DNA of 12,690 bases from an uncultured Peptococcaceae bacterium (GTDB taxonomy: Bacteria; Bacillota; Peptococcia; Peptococcales; Peptococcaceae): assembly GCA_902462325.1 (NCBI GenBank), contig CABQBF010000068.1, positions 1 through 12,690 on the forward strand, given 5' to 3'. Positions within the stretch are counted from its first letter, which is position 1. Each line of letters opens with the position of its first letter. This document shows, piece after piece, positions 4,848-11,455 of the stretch. Position numbers and translations under genes: made by a program. Below the pieces are notes generated by a model that did not search any database, had not been told where the DNA came from, and worked only from the letters and a program-made list of their open reading frames with translations.

Positions 4848-6389
4848 TTATTCGAACTCTATCGTAGCTGGCGGTTTACCGGTGCAGTCGTACAGAACAC
4901 GGTTTACACCTTTTACTTCGTTTACAATTCTATTTGTTACTTTCTTCAATACTTCCCATGGCATTTCAAAGGAGTCGGCGGTCATAAAATCGGAGGTTTC
5001 TACTGCCCGCAGGGCCACGGCGTAATCATATGTGCGGAAGTCACCCATAACGCCTACGGAGCGCATATTGGTCAGCGCTGCAAAATATTGACCAATTCCA
5101 CGGGACAATCCAGCTTTGTCCACTTCTTCCCGATAGATGGCGTCGGCGTCCTGCAGAATTTTTATTTTTTCTTCAGTCACTTCACCAATAATGCGGATAG
5201 CCAGCCCTGGACCAGGGAACGGCTGACGATACACCAGATATTCCGGAATGCCCAATTCCAAACCGGCTTTGCGCACTTCATCTTTAAACAGCAAACGCAA
5301 GGGCTCGATAATTTCTTTAAAATCAACATAATCAGGCAGCCCGCCTACATTGTGGTGAGACTTGATAACTGCTGATTTTCCCAAACCGCTTTCAATCACA
5401 TCTGGATAAATGGTGCCCTGCACCAGAAAATCTACGGCACCGATTTTCTTGGCTTCTTCTTCAAAGACGCGAATAAATTCTTCTCCGATGATTTTCCGTT
5501 TTGCTTCTGGCTCCGTTACACCTGCCAGCTTCTTATAAAAACGCTGTTGGGCATTGACGCGAATAAAGTTTAAATCGTATGGACCTTCCGGACCAAAAAC
5601 AGCTTCTACTTCATCACCTTCATTTTTGCGCAACAAGCCATGGTCTACAAAAACACAAGTCAACTGCTTGCCTACAGCTTTGGCCAAAATAACGGCCGCC
5701 ACCGAAGAATCTACTCCACCGGATAAGGCGCACAGCACTTTACCATTGCCAACCTTTTCCCGAATCTGCGCAATGGTGGTTTCCACAAAGGAGTCCATTT
5801 TCCAGTCGCCAGAGCAGCCGCACACCTGATACACAAAGTTGGACAGCATTTTCATGCCTTCCTGGGTATGCATAACTTCTGGATGAAATTGTGTTGCGTA
5901 CAATTGGCGTTCCGGCGCTTCCATAGCTGCCACCGGACATACAGGCGTATGGGCCGTTACGGTAAATCCTTCCGGCGCTTCTGCAATATAATCGGTGTGA
6001 CTCATCCAACAAATGGTGTTGGATGACACATCTCCAAATAAAACAGAATTCTGGTCAACCGTCACTTCCGTGCGGCCATATTCGCTGGTCGGTGCGGTAG
6101 CCACCTTGCCGCCTAACAGATGAGCAATCAACTGAGAGCCGTAGCAAATCCCCAGGATTGGCACGCCCAGCTCAAAAATTTCCATCGAGCAACGGGGAGA
6201 ATCATCGCCATACACACTGTTTGGACCGCCGGTAAAAATAATCCCCTTTGGATTCATTGCTTTGATTTTATCTAACGGCAATGTATACGGATGTACTTCG
6301 CAATACACATTACATTCTCTGACCCGTCTGGCAATCAACTGATTATACTGACCGCCAAAGTCTAATACAATAATCATCTCATTTTTCAC
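4848..6389 (-). CDS. guaA: GMP synthase (glutamine-hydrolysing)
   Basis: GuaA converts XMP, ATP and glutamine to GMP, the last step of guanine nucleotide synthesis, in the cytosol. I place the start at a GTG (6387-6389) because GGAGG (CCTCC at 6398-6402 on plus) lies 8 bases ahead; the product KNEMIIVLDFGGQYNQ then begins as usual and is 513 residues long, the normal family length. The in-frame ATGs further up (6455, 6404) lack such a site. The class I amidotransferase domain has the nucleophile C82 in GICYGSQ and H169/E171 in FHPEV. The ATP-pyrophosphatase P-loop SGGVDSS is at 223-229. The C-terminal dimerisation part ends KPPATIEFE. A promoter lies upstream although hpt is only 127 bases away. 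The 3' end contains the candidate att core and no terminator follows directly. Confidence 0.97.
   Translation of the reverse strand: MKNEMIIVLDFGGQYNQLIARRVRECNVYCEVHPYTLPLDKIKAMNPKGIIFTGGPNSVYGDDSPRCSMEIFELGVPILGICYGSQLIAHLLGGKVATAPTSEYGRTEVTVDQNSVLFGDVSSNTICWMSHTDYIAEAPEGFTVTAHTPVCPVAAMEAPERQLYATQFHPEVMHTQEGMKMLSNFVYQVCGCSGDWKMDSFVETTIAQIREKVGNGKVLCALSGGVDSSVAAVILAKAVGKQLTCVFVDHGLLRKNEGDEVEAVFGPEGPYDLNFIRVNAQQRFYKKLAGVTEPEAKRKIIGEEFIRVFEEEAKKIGAVDFLVQGTIYPDVIESGLGKSAVIKSHHNVGGLPDYVDFKEIIEPLRLLFKDEVRKAGLELGIPEYLVYRQPFPGPGLAIRIIGEVTEEKIKILQDADAIYREEVDKAGLSRGIGQYFAALTNMRSVGVMGDFRTYDYAVALRAVETSDFMTADSFEMPWEVLKKVTNRIVNEVKGVNRVLYDCTGKPPATIEFE
4849..4859 (-). repeat. Candidate att site at guaA 3' end, copy 1
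   Basis: GAGTTCGAATA encodes the last residues (EFE) and the start of the stop codon of guaA. Copies with a single T for C occur at 1522-1532 and 216-226 in the same orientation. The 3' end of guaA is an established target of tyrosine-recombinase islands in several bacterial groups, with a short direct repeat made of exactly these terminal codons. No integrase gene is in the window. Confidence 0.55.
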
Positions 6390-6461
6390 AGAAGGTTCCT
6401 CCATCTTTTTTACAATGCTGCCTGCTGTGCAGACAAATACCGCCTTACGTTTCAATATCCC

Positions 6462-6491
6462 ATTTTACAATATCTCCGCAAGGTATGACAA
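6462..6491 (-). promoter_or_regulatory. Promoter of guaA
   Basis: TTGTCA (6486-6491) and TAAAAT (6462-6467) on the minus strand are 18 bases apart. They lie between the hpt stop and the guaA start, leaving an mRNA leader of about 65 bases before the GTG. I saw no purine riboswitch or other clear leader structure. Confidence 0.55.
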
Positions 6492-6516
6492 GCGCTTTTG
6501 CACGATTGCGCAACGA

Positions 6517-7053
6517 TTATTTTACTGCTTCCGGCTTGATAATCCCCACATAGGGTAACTGCCGGTAACGCTCATCATAATCCAAGCCGTAACCGATCAC
6601 AAACGCATCTGGAATTTCATAACCTACATAGTCCGGTCGATATTCCACCACGTGGCGGGCTGGCTTGTCCAAAAATACGCAGCTTTTCACCGATTTTGCG
6701 CCGCGCCCTTCCAGTTCCTTTACCAGCAAACTTGTGGTACGTCCCGAATCAAACACGTCATCCACCAACAATACATTGCGACCAGCAACATCGGTTTTCA
6801 ATTCTTTGCTAATCTTTACCGTGCCGCTGCTCACCGTATTGCTACCGTAACTGGATGCTGCAATGGTATCCAGAACAATATCTCCGTCCAGCTTACGCAA
6901 TAAATCGGAAGTAAAAGGCATGGCACCATTCAACACACAGACAACCACCAACTCCTGCCCTTGATAATCTGCGCTGATTTGCGCCCCCAGCTCCGCAACC
7001 CGTTTTGCAATTTGCGCTTCGTTTAATAAAATTTCCTTTACATCAGAATGCAT
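6517..7053 (-). CDS. hpt: Hypoxanthine(-guanine) phosphoribosyltransferase
   Basis: The enzyme salvages hypoxanthine and guanine to IMP and GMP using PRPP. The start at 7053 (MHSDVKEILL) is preferred to the ATG-less extension upstream because AAAGGAG lies about 8 bases ahead; the product is 178 residues, normal for bacterial HPRT. The PRPP-binding motif VLLVDDVFDSGRT is at 94-106; the usual form is V-E-D-I-I-D-T/S-G, so Asp and Phe are modest variations. The flexible loop SYGSNTVSSG is at 68-77, the purine-contacting Lys in FLDKPAR at 130, and the C-terminal FVIGYGLDYDERYRQLPYVG is the standard HPRT signature. Its neighbour guaA follows on the same strand, so the two form a purine unit; guaA also has its own promoter. 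Confidence 0.95.
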   Translation of the reverse strand: MHSDVKEILLNEAQIAKRVAELGAQISADYQGQELVVVCVLNGAMPFTSDLLRKLDGDIVLDTIAASSYGSNTVSSGTVKISKELKTDVAGRNVLLVDDVFDSGRTTSLLVKELEGRGAKSVKSCVFLDKPARHVVEYRPDYVGYEIPDAFVIGYGLDYDERYRQLPYVGIIKPEAVK

Positions 7054-7097
7054 GCCGTCATCTCCTTTCGCTATGTTCACCATCCAATGATATGAAA

Positions 7098-7116
7098 ATT
7101 ATAGCATATTCTATGC
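7098..7116 (-). promoter_or_regulatory. Extended -10 promoter of hpt, overlapping a palindrome
   Basis: The minus strand has TGCTATAAT (7098-7106), an extended -10; the -35 region is weak. GCATATTCTATGC (7104-7116) just upstream is a perfect five-base inverted repeat around TTC and could be an operator. It lies 45 bases ahead of the hpt start. Confidence 0.55.
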
Positions 7117-7166
7117 AAAATACCTAGCGAAAAATCGCACAGTTCGGCAAATCTCCGCCATTTCTA

Positions 7167-7195
7167 TGGACAATAAGCGCCAAATCCGTTAAAAT
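7167..7195 (+). promoter_or_regulatory. Promoter of the small Cys-rich protein gene
   Basis: TGGACA (7167-7172) and TAAAAT (7190-7195) are separated by exactly 17 bases. The start codon follows 21 bases later behind AAAGGAG. The gene is divergent from hpt, with the two promoters about 60 bases apart. Confidence 0.65.
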
Positions 7196-7216
7196 AAACG
7201 TAAAGGAGCGATATTT

Positions 7217-7405
7217 ATGACAAAAAAACAGTCTGCCACCAACTGCGAACAGTGTGAACATTATGTGTATGATGATCTGATGGAATACTATGTCTGCGAG
7301 ATAGACTTAGACCAAGACGAAATGGAGGATTTTCTCAACTATAATACCTACCATTGTCCCTATTATCGCTTTGCCGACGAATATTATCTGGCCCATAAGC
7401 AATAA
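7217..7405 (+). CDS. Small Cys-rich protein, DUF6472-like, 62 aa
   Basis: The start is fixed by AAAGGAG 8-9 bases ahead. The 62-residue product is acidic, has no membrane segment, and carries four cysteines: C10 and C13 in NCEQCEHYVYD, C27 in YYVCEIDLD and C47 in HCPYYR. The CxxC...C...C pattern suggests a small metal (probably zinc) site. The layout matches what I recall of DUF6472, short proteins of unknown function common in Clostridia; that name is from memory of the family, not a search. The gene has its own promoter and a strong terminator and is therefore a stand-alone unit between hpt and the lipoprotein gene. Confidence 0.85.
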   Translation: MTKKQSATNCEQCEHYVYDDLMEYYVCEIDLDQDEMEDFLNYNTYHCPYYRFADEYYLAHKQ

Positions 7406-7447
7406 AAAATCCAGCGTTCTGCTTTTCTGCAGAGTCTGGATTTTTTT
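7404..7447. terminator. Bidirectional intrinsic terminator
   Basis: AAAAATCCAG and CTGGATTTTTTT form the outer stem, and CTGC/GCAG an inner stem around TTTTCT. A run of seven T's follows on plus, and the A run at the other side gives a T run on minus. It ends the small Cys-rich gene directly after its stop and serves the convergent lipoprotein gene, whose stop is 43 bases away. Confidence 0.9.
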
Positions 7448-7490
7448 ATAACCAAAAGCTATCTCATTTTTTATTTTTGCACCAACTGCT

Positions 7491-8198
7491 TCATACCGGC
7501 GCTGTAATTTCCTCCACCGGTGTATTCCAGTCAAACTGCACTTCCAGCTTTAATTGCTCCGCGCTGTTTTCATGGTCGCCGGCAATAACCTCCACCTGCT
7601 GCAAACGCCGATTTTTATCAATCCAAACGGTATAATAAAATTCATTCCAAACCGACGTCAAAAACGTGCTTTCTCCGCTGCTGCGCACTTGAAATTTGCG
7701 GCATTTTACGCCATTGACTTTTTCTTTGGCCAACTCTGTAACCTCTGCGGTAGCCTGATACATCAGACAGCCTAATGGGTCAATTTCCTGCCATAAGCGC
7801 TCCGTAGCGTCTGCGTCATAGCCTGTCATCTCCATCCAACTGCCGCTGACAATGTCCTGCCGATAAAAGGTATCGCCAATCTGATAGACATCCACCTGAC
7901 TGTCCACCACATCTACATCGCCAAATAAATGCACATTCTCACCGTTTTTTTGCCCTTGCAGCCGGCTAATCACCTGCGTCTGTCCATCCAATACCCGACT
8001 GGTTTCACTGGTGTAACTGTACGATGGCGCTTCTACCGCATACATCAGCGCTTCACCTACAATTTGCTCCGGCGGCGTACGCCACTCTGTCCAGACATCC
8101 AAACCAGCCGACACACCGCAAGCGCCTACTACAAAAATCAAAATGGCCAGAAAAAAATATTTCATACGTCCGCCAAACACACTTTGCAAAAAATCCAT
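7491..8198 (-). CDS. Putative secreted lipoprotein, LolA-like fold suspected
   Basis: The start at 8198 has GGGAGG 7 bases ahead. The N-terminus GRMKYFFLAILIFVVGACG looks like a lipoprotein signal: a basic stretch, a hydrophobic core (about 13-26) and VGAC, with Cys27 as the likely lipidated residue. A simple membrane anchor is the alternative. The mature part (about 210 residues) has alternating beta-type segments such as SYTSETSRVLDG, VDVYQIGDTFYRQD and YYTVWIDKNRRLQQVEV, the pattern of LolA/RseB-like lipid-binding folds in Firmicute cell-envelope proteins. No catalytic motif is visible. It lies 121 bases after the radical SAM gene on the same strand, with a hairpin in between; no strong promoter of its own was found. 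Function is unknown. Confidence 0.8.
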   Translation of the reverse strand: MDFLQSVFGGRMKYFFLAILIFVVGACGVSAGLDVWTEWRTPPEQIVGEALMYAVEAPSYSYTSETSRVLDGQTQVISRLQGQKNGENVHLFGDVDVVDSQVDVYQIGDTFYRQDIVSGSWMEMTGYDADATERLWQEIDPLGCLMYQATAEVTELAKEKVNGVKCRKFQVRSSGESTFLTSVWNEFYYTVWIDKNRRLQQVEVIAGDHENSAEQLKLEVQFDWNTPVEEITAPV

Positions 8199-8218
8199 AC
8201 CAAATCCTCCCTCATATA

Positions 8219-8250
8219 CGCTCTTTGTCTATACTTACGAGTCAAGAGCG
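8219..8250. repeat. Inverted repeat in the 5' region of the lipoprotein gene
   Basis: CGCTCTT (8219-8225) pairs with AAGAGCG (8244-8250) around an 18-base loop. It lies about 20 bases ahead of the lipoprotein start, after the radical SAM gene. No T run follows on minus, so it looks more like an mRNA processing or stability hairpin than a terminator. Confidence 0.45.
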
Positions 8251-8319
8251 CATTTTATGTTTGGATTTCGCTTGATTTTTTCAAATACCGTCTGCATATC
8301 TGCCGAATTGCAAGCACCT

Positions 8320-10071
8320 TTATGCTTTCTCGTTTTTACTAGGCTCCATCAAATCCTCCAAAGGAATCGCCATGTAAGCTGCATTGCTCAATAAATCCTT
8401 ATGGGCGTAATCAAACAGCACCGCCACCGGTTTCTCATCGCCGAACACCTCCAAATGGGTCTGCCGCGCAATGACCTTACTGTCTACACCGACATAATGG
8501 GGCAGATATTGCTCCACCTGTTCCGCCTGACGGTAAAATTCAAAAATAGCATGATGCCATTGAGCATCGTTGCTCGCTGTCAACCATACTGGAATTTTCC
8601 GGGGCTTCTCATGCAAGGCCAAATCAAATTTCAGCAGCCATTGGAACTTTCGCTTATCCAACGTCGTATTTTGCTGTGCAAACTGCCACAAAATATCGCA
8701 CAGCCCCAGCTTCGACTGAGATTGATACTGGCAGTTTTGCGCCACCCAATATTGGGACAACTGCTCAAAAAAGGCGAAGGGACTTTCATAAAGCGGCACC
8801 AAATAGTCCAGCGTATGCAAAAATTTCCCACTGTTATAATAGGTTTCCACCATTTCTTCTATATATTTCAGCCGCAGCGTATCGCTGTAGGGCAGCTTGT
8901 ACGTTGTTAGAACTTCATAAGGCGCTGTATCATGATAGACAATAGCAAATTCCTTTTGCCGGTGATAAATCATGGAGCCCTTCAACACCTTCAAAAAGCC
9001 CAATTGTAACTGTTCCGGCTGTAAGGCATACACATCATTGAAGGAACGACCAAAGGACGCATAATCTTCATAGGGCAGCCCGGCGATTAAATCTAAATGT
9101 TGATGGATATTGCCGCCAGCCTTTATCTGCCGCACAATGCCAGATAATTTGTCAAAGTCCACATTACGGTTAATGGCGGCAATGGTTTGGGCATTGGTGG
9201 ACTGCACACCGATTTCAAACTGGAACAAGCCCTTGCGCACTGTGCGCAGAAACGCAATGGTGTCCTGGTCCAGCAAATCGGCGGTGATTTCAAAATGAAA
9301 GTTGGTCACGCCGTTGTCATGCTCCTGCAAATATCGCCAAATGGCCATGGCATGGCTTTTTTTGCAATTAAATGTACGGTCAATAAATTTCACCTGCCGC
9401 ACGTTATGGTCCAAAAATTTTTGCAGCTCCGGCAAAACCTTTTCTAACGGTACAAACCGCACACCTTTCTCAATGGAGGACAAACAATAGCCGCAACTAT
9501 ACGGACAACCTCGCTGAGACTCATAATAAATAATCTGATTTTCCACATCGCTAAAATCCTCATCATAGGGAAAGGGCAGCAACGCCAAATCCAACGGCGC
9601 TTGCGGCGGCGTCGACATAATCTGTCCATTTTGCCGGAAGGTCAGCCCTTGAATATCCTGCAAAGCCGCCGGATCCCCTTCATCCCAATAGTCCAGCAGT
9701 TGGCTGAATACCATCTCGCCTTCCCCGCGCATAATCAAATCTACAGCAGGATTCTCCTGCAAAAAGGCTTCGCTTTCATAGCTAACCTCCGGACCGCCCA
9801 ATCCCAAGAAACAAGCGGGCAAAATTTTTTTCAGCAAGGGACACAGCGCTTTCAGCATTTCCACATTCCAGATATAACAGGAAAATAAAATCACATCGGG
9901 CTGCTGCCGGAATAATTCATCGGCAATAAAGTCCAACCGCTGATTAATGGTAAACTCCATGGTTTGCAGATTGTGATGCTGGGCATTCCCCTGAAAACGA
10001 GTCAAATAGCGCAGCGCCAAACTGGAATGAATAAATTTGGCACTGAGCGAAGCTAGAATTACTTTTTTCAT
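8320..10071 (-). CDS. B12-binding-domain radical SAM protein, DUF4080 type
   Basis: The start at 10071 (MKKVILASLSAKFIHSSLAL) has AGAGG 8 bases ahead; in-frame ATGs further upstream lie within the promoter. The product is 583 residues. Residues 1 to about 130 form a cobalamin-binding-like domain (GLGGPEVSYES at about 90-100) that lacks the DxHxxG base-off motif. The radical SAM core begins with the cluster motif CPYSCGYC (C189, C193, C196), followed by EIGVQSTN and LIAGLPYED segments typical of the superfamily. The last 200 or so residues match the region called DUF4080 in this family. Such proteins bind a [4Fe-4S] cluster and SAM; the substrate is unknown for this group, though methyl transfer or RNA/small-molecule modification is usually suspected. 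It is divergent from tatD and probably precedes the lipoprotein gene in one transcript. Confidence 0.9.
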   Translation of the reverse strand: MKKVILASLSAKFIHSSLALRYLTRFQGNAQHHNLQTMEFTINQRLDFIADELFRQQPDVILFSCYIWNVEMLKALCPLLKKILPACFLGLGGPEVSYESEAFLQENPAVDLIMRGEGEMVFSQLLDYWDEGDPAALQDIQGLTFRQNGQIMSTPPQAPLDLALLPFPYDEDFSDVENQIIYYESQRGCPYSCGYCLSSIEKGVRFVPLEKVLPELQKFLDHNVRQVKFIDRTFNCKKSHAMAIWRYLQEHDNGVTNFHFEITADLLDQDTIAFLRTVRKGLFQFEIGVQSTNAQTIAAINRNVDFDKLSGIVRQIKAGGNIHQHLDLIAGLPYEDYASFGRSFNDVYALQPEQLQLGFLKVLKGSMIYHRQKEFAIVYHDTAPYEVLTTYKLPYSDTLRLKYIEEMVETYYNSGKFLHTLDYLVPLYESPFAFFEQLSQYWVAQNCQYQSQSKLGLCDILWQFAQQNTTLDKRKFQWLLKFDLALHEKPRKIPVWLTASNDAQWHHAIFEFYRQAEQVEQYLPHYVGVDSKVIARQTHLEVFGDEKPVAVLFDYAHKDLLSNAAYMAIPLEDLMEPSKNEKA

Positions 10072-10129
10072 AATACAAACCTCTTTTATTTTACATACTG
10101 CGTTCGTTGGTATCAGTTTCATCACACCT

Positions 10130-10158
10130 ATTATACAGGTTTGCCAGCAGAAATACAA
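10130..10158 (-). promoter_or_regulatory. Promoter of the radical SAM gene
   Basis: TTGTAT (10153-10158) and TATAAT (10130-10135) on the minus strand are 17 bases apart. The start codon lies about 60 bases downstream. Confidence 0.65.
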
Positions 10159-10184
10159 ATTCAACCGCAAATTGACTGAACGGC

Positions 10185-10213
10185 TTGCAACAATACTGCC
10201 CGTTCTTTATAAT
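10185..10213 (+). promoter_or_regulatory. Promoter of tatD
   Basis: TTGCAA (10185-10190) and TATAAT (10208-10213) are 17 bases apart. The start codon follows 36 bases after the -10 box. It is back-to-back with the radical SAM promoter, with about 26 bases between the two -35 boxes. Confidence 0.7.
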
Positions 10214-10249
10214 GAATATAAACTCCAACACAAAGTGAGGCAACCTATC

Positions 10250-11041
10250 ATGCACAAATATTATGACATCGGGCTGAATTTATTCTGCAAACAATTTCCC
10301 AATCCGGAAAAAATCATTCAAGATGCTGCAGATGCAGGCGTCTGCTGTATTCTGACCGGCACCAATCCCAGGGAGAATAAAAAAATTGCGGCCTTTCTAA
10401 AAGAAAACGAAGCCTATGGCACTGCCGGCATTCATCCCCATAACGCCGATGCTACTAAAAAAGAAGATTTTGAAAGCATCGAAAAACTCATCGTAGAAAA
10501 CACAAAAATCGTAGCAGTGGGAGAATGTGGATTAGACTATGACCGTATGTTTTCCACCAAAGAAAATCAAATCCGCTGCTTTGAAAAACAAATCGTACTG
10601 GCTGAAAAATTGAACAAACCGCTTTTTCTTCACGAGCGCAAAGCAACTGCCGATTTCATTCGGCGCTTTAAACAACACCCCGATATTTGCGCCAAATCGG
10701 TTGTGCATTGCTTTACCGGCGATAAAGAAACGCTCTATCAATATCTCTCTATGGGATTTTCCATCGGAATAACCGGCTGGATTTGTGACGAGCGACGCGC
10801 CAAAGAGTTACGCAGCGCCGTTTCCATCATTCCATTGGACCGCATCCTCATCGAAACCGACGCGCCTTATCTGACGCCGCGGAACATACCGGGATTGGCT
10901 AAAACCAACGTACCGCAAAATATCAAATATGTAGCCGCGGCATTGGCAAACTATATGCATGTATCAGAAGAAACGCTGCTGGAAAACGCCAGAAAAAATA
11001 CAGAACGCATCTTCCAACTTAATCATTGCAATCAACAATAA
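10250..11041 (+). CDS. tatD: TatD-family metal-dependent hydrolase/3'-5' DNase
   Basis: The start at 10250 has GTGAGG about 9 bases ahead; the product is 263 residues, the family norm. It follows the Escherichia coli TatD pattern rather than the YcfH/YabD pattern: YDIGLNL at residues 5-11 replaces the usual DxHxH, then TAGIHPH (58-64), GECGLDYDR (91-99) with the metal-ligand Glu92, FLHER (H128), VVHCFTG (H153), GITGWICDERR (173-183) and ETDAPYLTPR (D204). TatD proteins are TIM-barrel hydrolases acting as magnesium-dependent exonucleases, linked to DNA repair and nucleic acid turnover. It has its own promoter, divergent from the radical SAM gene, and a structured element follows the stop. Confidence 0.93.
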   Translation: MHKYYDIGLNLFCKQFPNPEKIIQDAADAGVCCILTGTNPRENKKIAAFLKENEAYGTAGIHPHNADATKKEDFESIEKLIVENTKIVAVGECGLDYDRMFSTKENQIRCFEKQIVLAEKLNKPLFLHERKATADFIRRFKQHPDICAKSVVHCFTGDKETLYQYLSMGFSIGITGWICDERRAKELRSAVSIIPLDRILIETDAPYLTPRNIPGLAKTNVPQNIKYVAAALANYMHVSEETLLENARKNTERIFQLNHCNQQ

Positions 11042-11059
11042 CATTCCTGTTTCAAAAAC

Positions 11060-11197
11060 AAAAAGAGGGCGTTCACGGTTTGATGAACGCTGATGAGGAA
11101 GTTTTGGAAACAAACGAACTGAACGATTGACAGACCAATTACAAAATGTGTTCTATGAATTGTTCAGAATACCTCATTTTCTCATCGCCCCCTTTTT
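11060..11197 (+). terminator. Branched RNA structure ending in a T run after tatD
   Basis: AAAAAGAGGGCG (11060-11071) pairs with CGCCCCCTTTTT (11186-11197) at 11 of 12 positions. Inside it are a hairpin GTTCA/TGAAC (11071-11075, 11084-11088), a stem GATGAG/CTCATC (11092-11097, 11181-11186) and a 10-bp stem CTGAACGATT/AATTGTTCAG (11119-11128, 11158-11167) with one G-U pair that exists only in plus-strand RNA. The ends compete for one or two bases. It starts 19 bases after the tatD stop and ends in five T's, so it may act as a terminator. The length (138 bases) and branching exceed a plain terminator, so a small structured RNA is possible. I do not recognise a known class. Confidence 0.5.
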
Positions 11198-11455
11198 CCC
11201 AGTAGGGAGCTATCACAACAAACATCCACAAAGTATAAAGCCATACGAGCATTTAGATGATACATGAAATATGCGTTACTAAGGCATACGAAACGAAGCG
11301 AAATATTCCGTTTCTAAGGACAAGATTTTTTTGACAGATCAAGTAGTTGTAATGTGAAAAAAGGCATGGCGACACCCTCCATGATGCTGCTATACCCTAC
11401 ACGAAACTATTTTGCAACGTATCTGAGCGGAAAATGGCGGCTGACTGTACTAAAA
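11198..11455. other. Gene-poor stretch between tatD element and MATE gene
   Basis: No frame here starts well or resembles a protein. One plus frame is open from about 11097 to 11270 (..RTERLTDQLQNVFYELFR..) but has stops upstream and no start. A weak inverted repeat GAAACG/CGTTTC lies around 11288-11313. It is probably the 3' flank of the MATE element or decayed mobile DNA. Confidence 0.35.

Noticed and set aside
6390..6455. N-terminal extension of guaA from an upstream ATG
   Set aside because: The extension has no ribosome site; the GTG at 6389 has GGAGG at the right distance and gives the normal family length.
7929..8394. Overlapping plus-strand frames opposite the lipoprotein and radical SAM genes
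   Set aside because: They are antisense shadows without ribosome sites or promoters.
10037..10249. N-terminal extension of tatD
   Set aside because: It runs across both divergent promoters; the TatD homology and ribosome site begin at 10250.
11085..11125. Hammerhead-ribozyme-like core (CTGATGAG ... CGAA)
   Set aside because: The stem between the two core parts does not pair well and there is no NUH cleavage site before the first hairpin.
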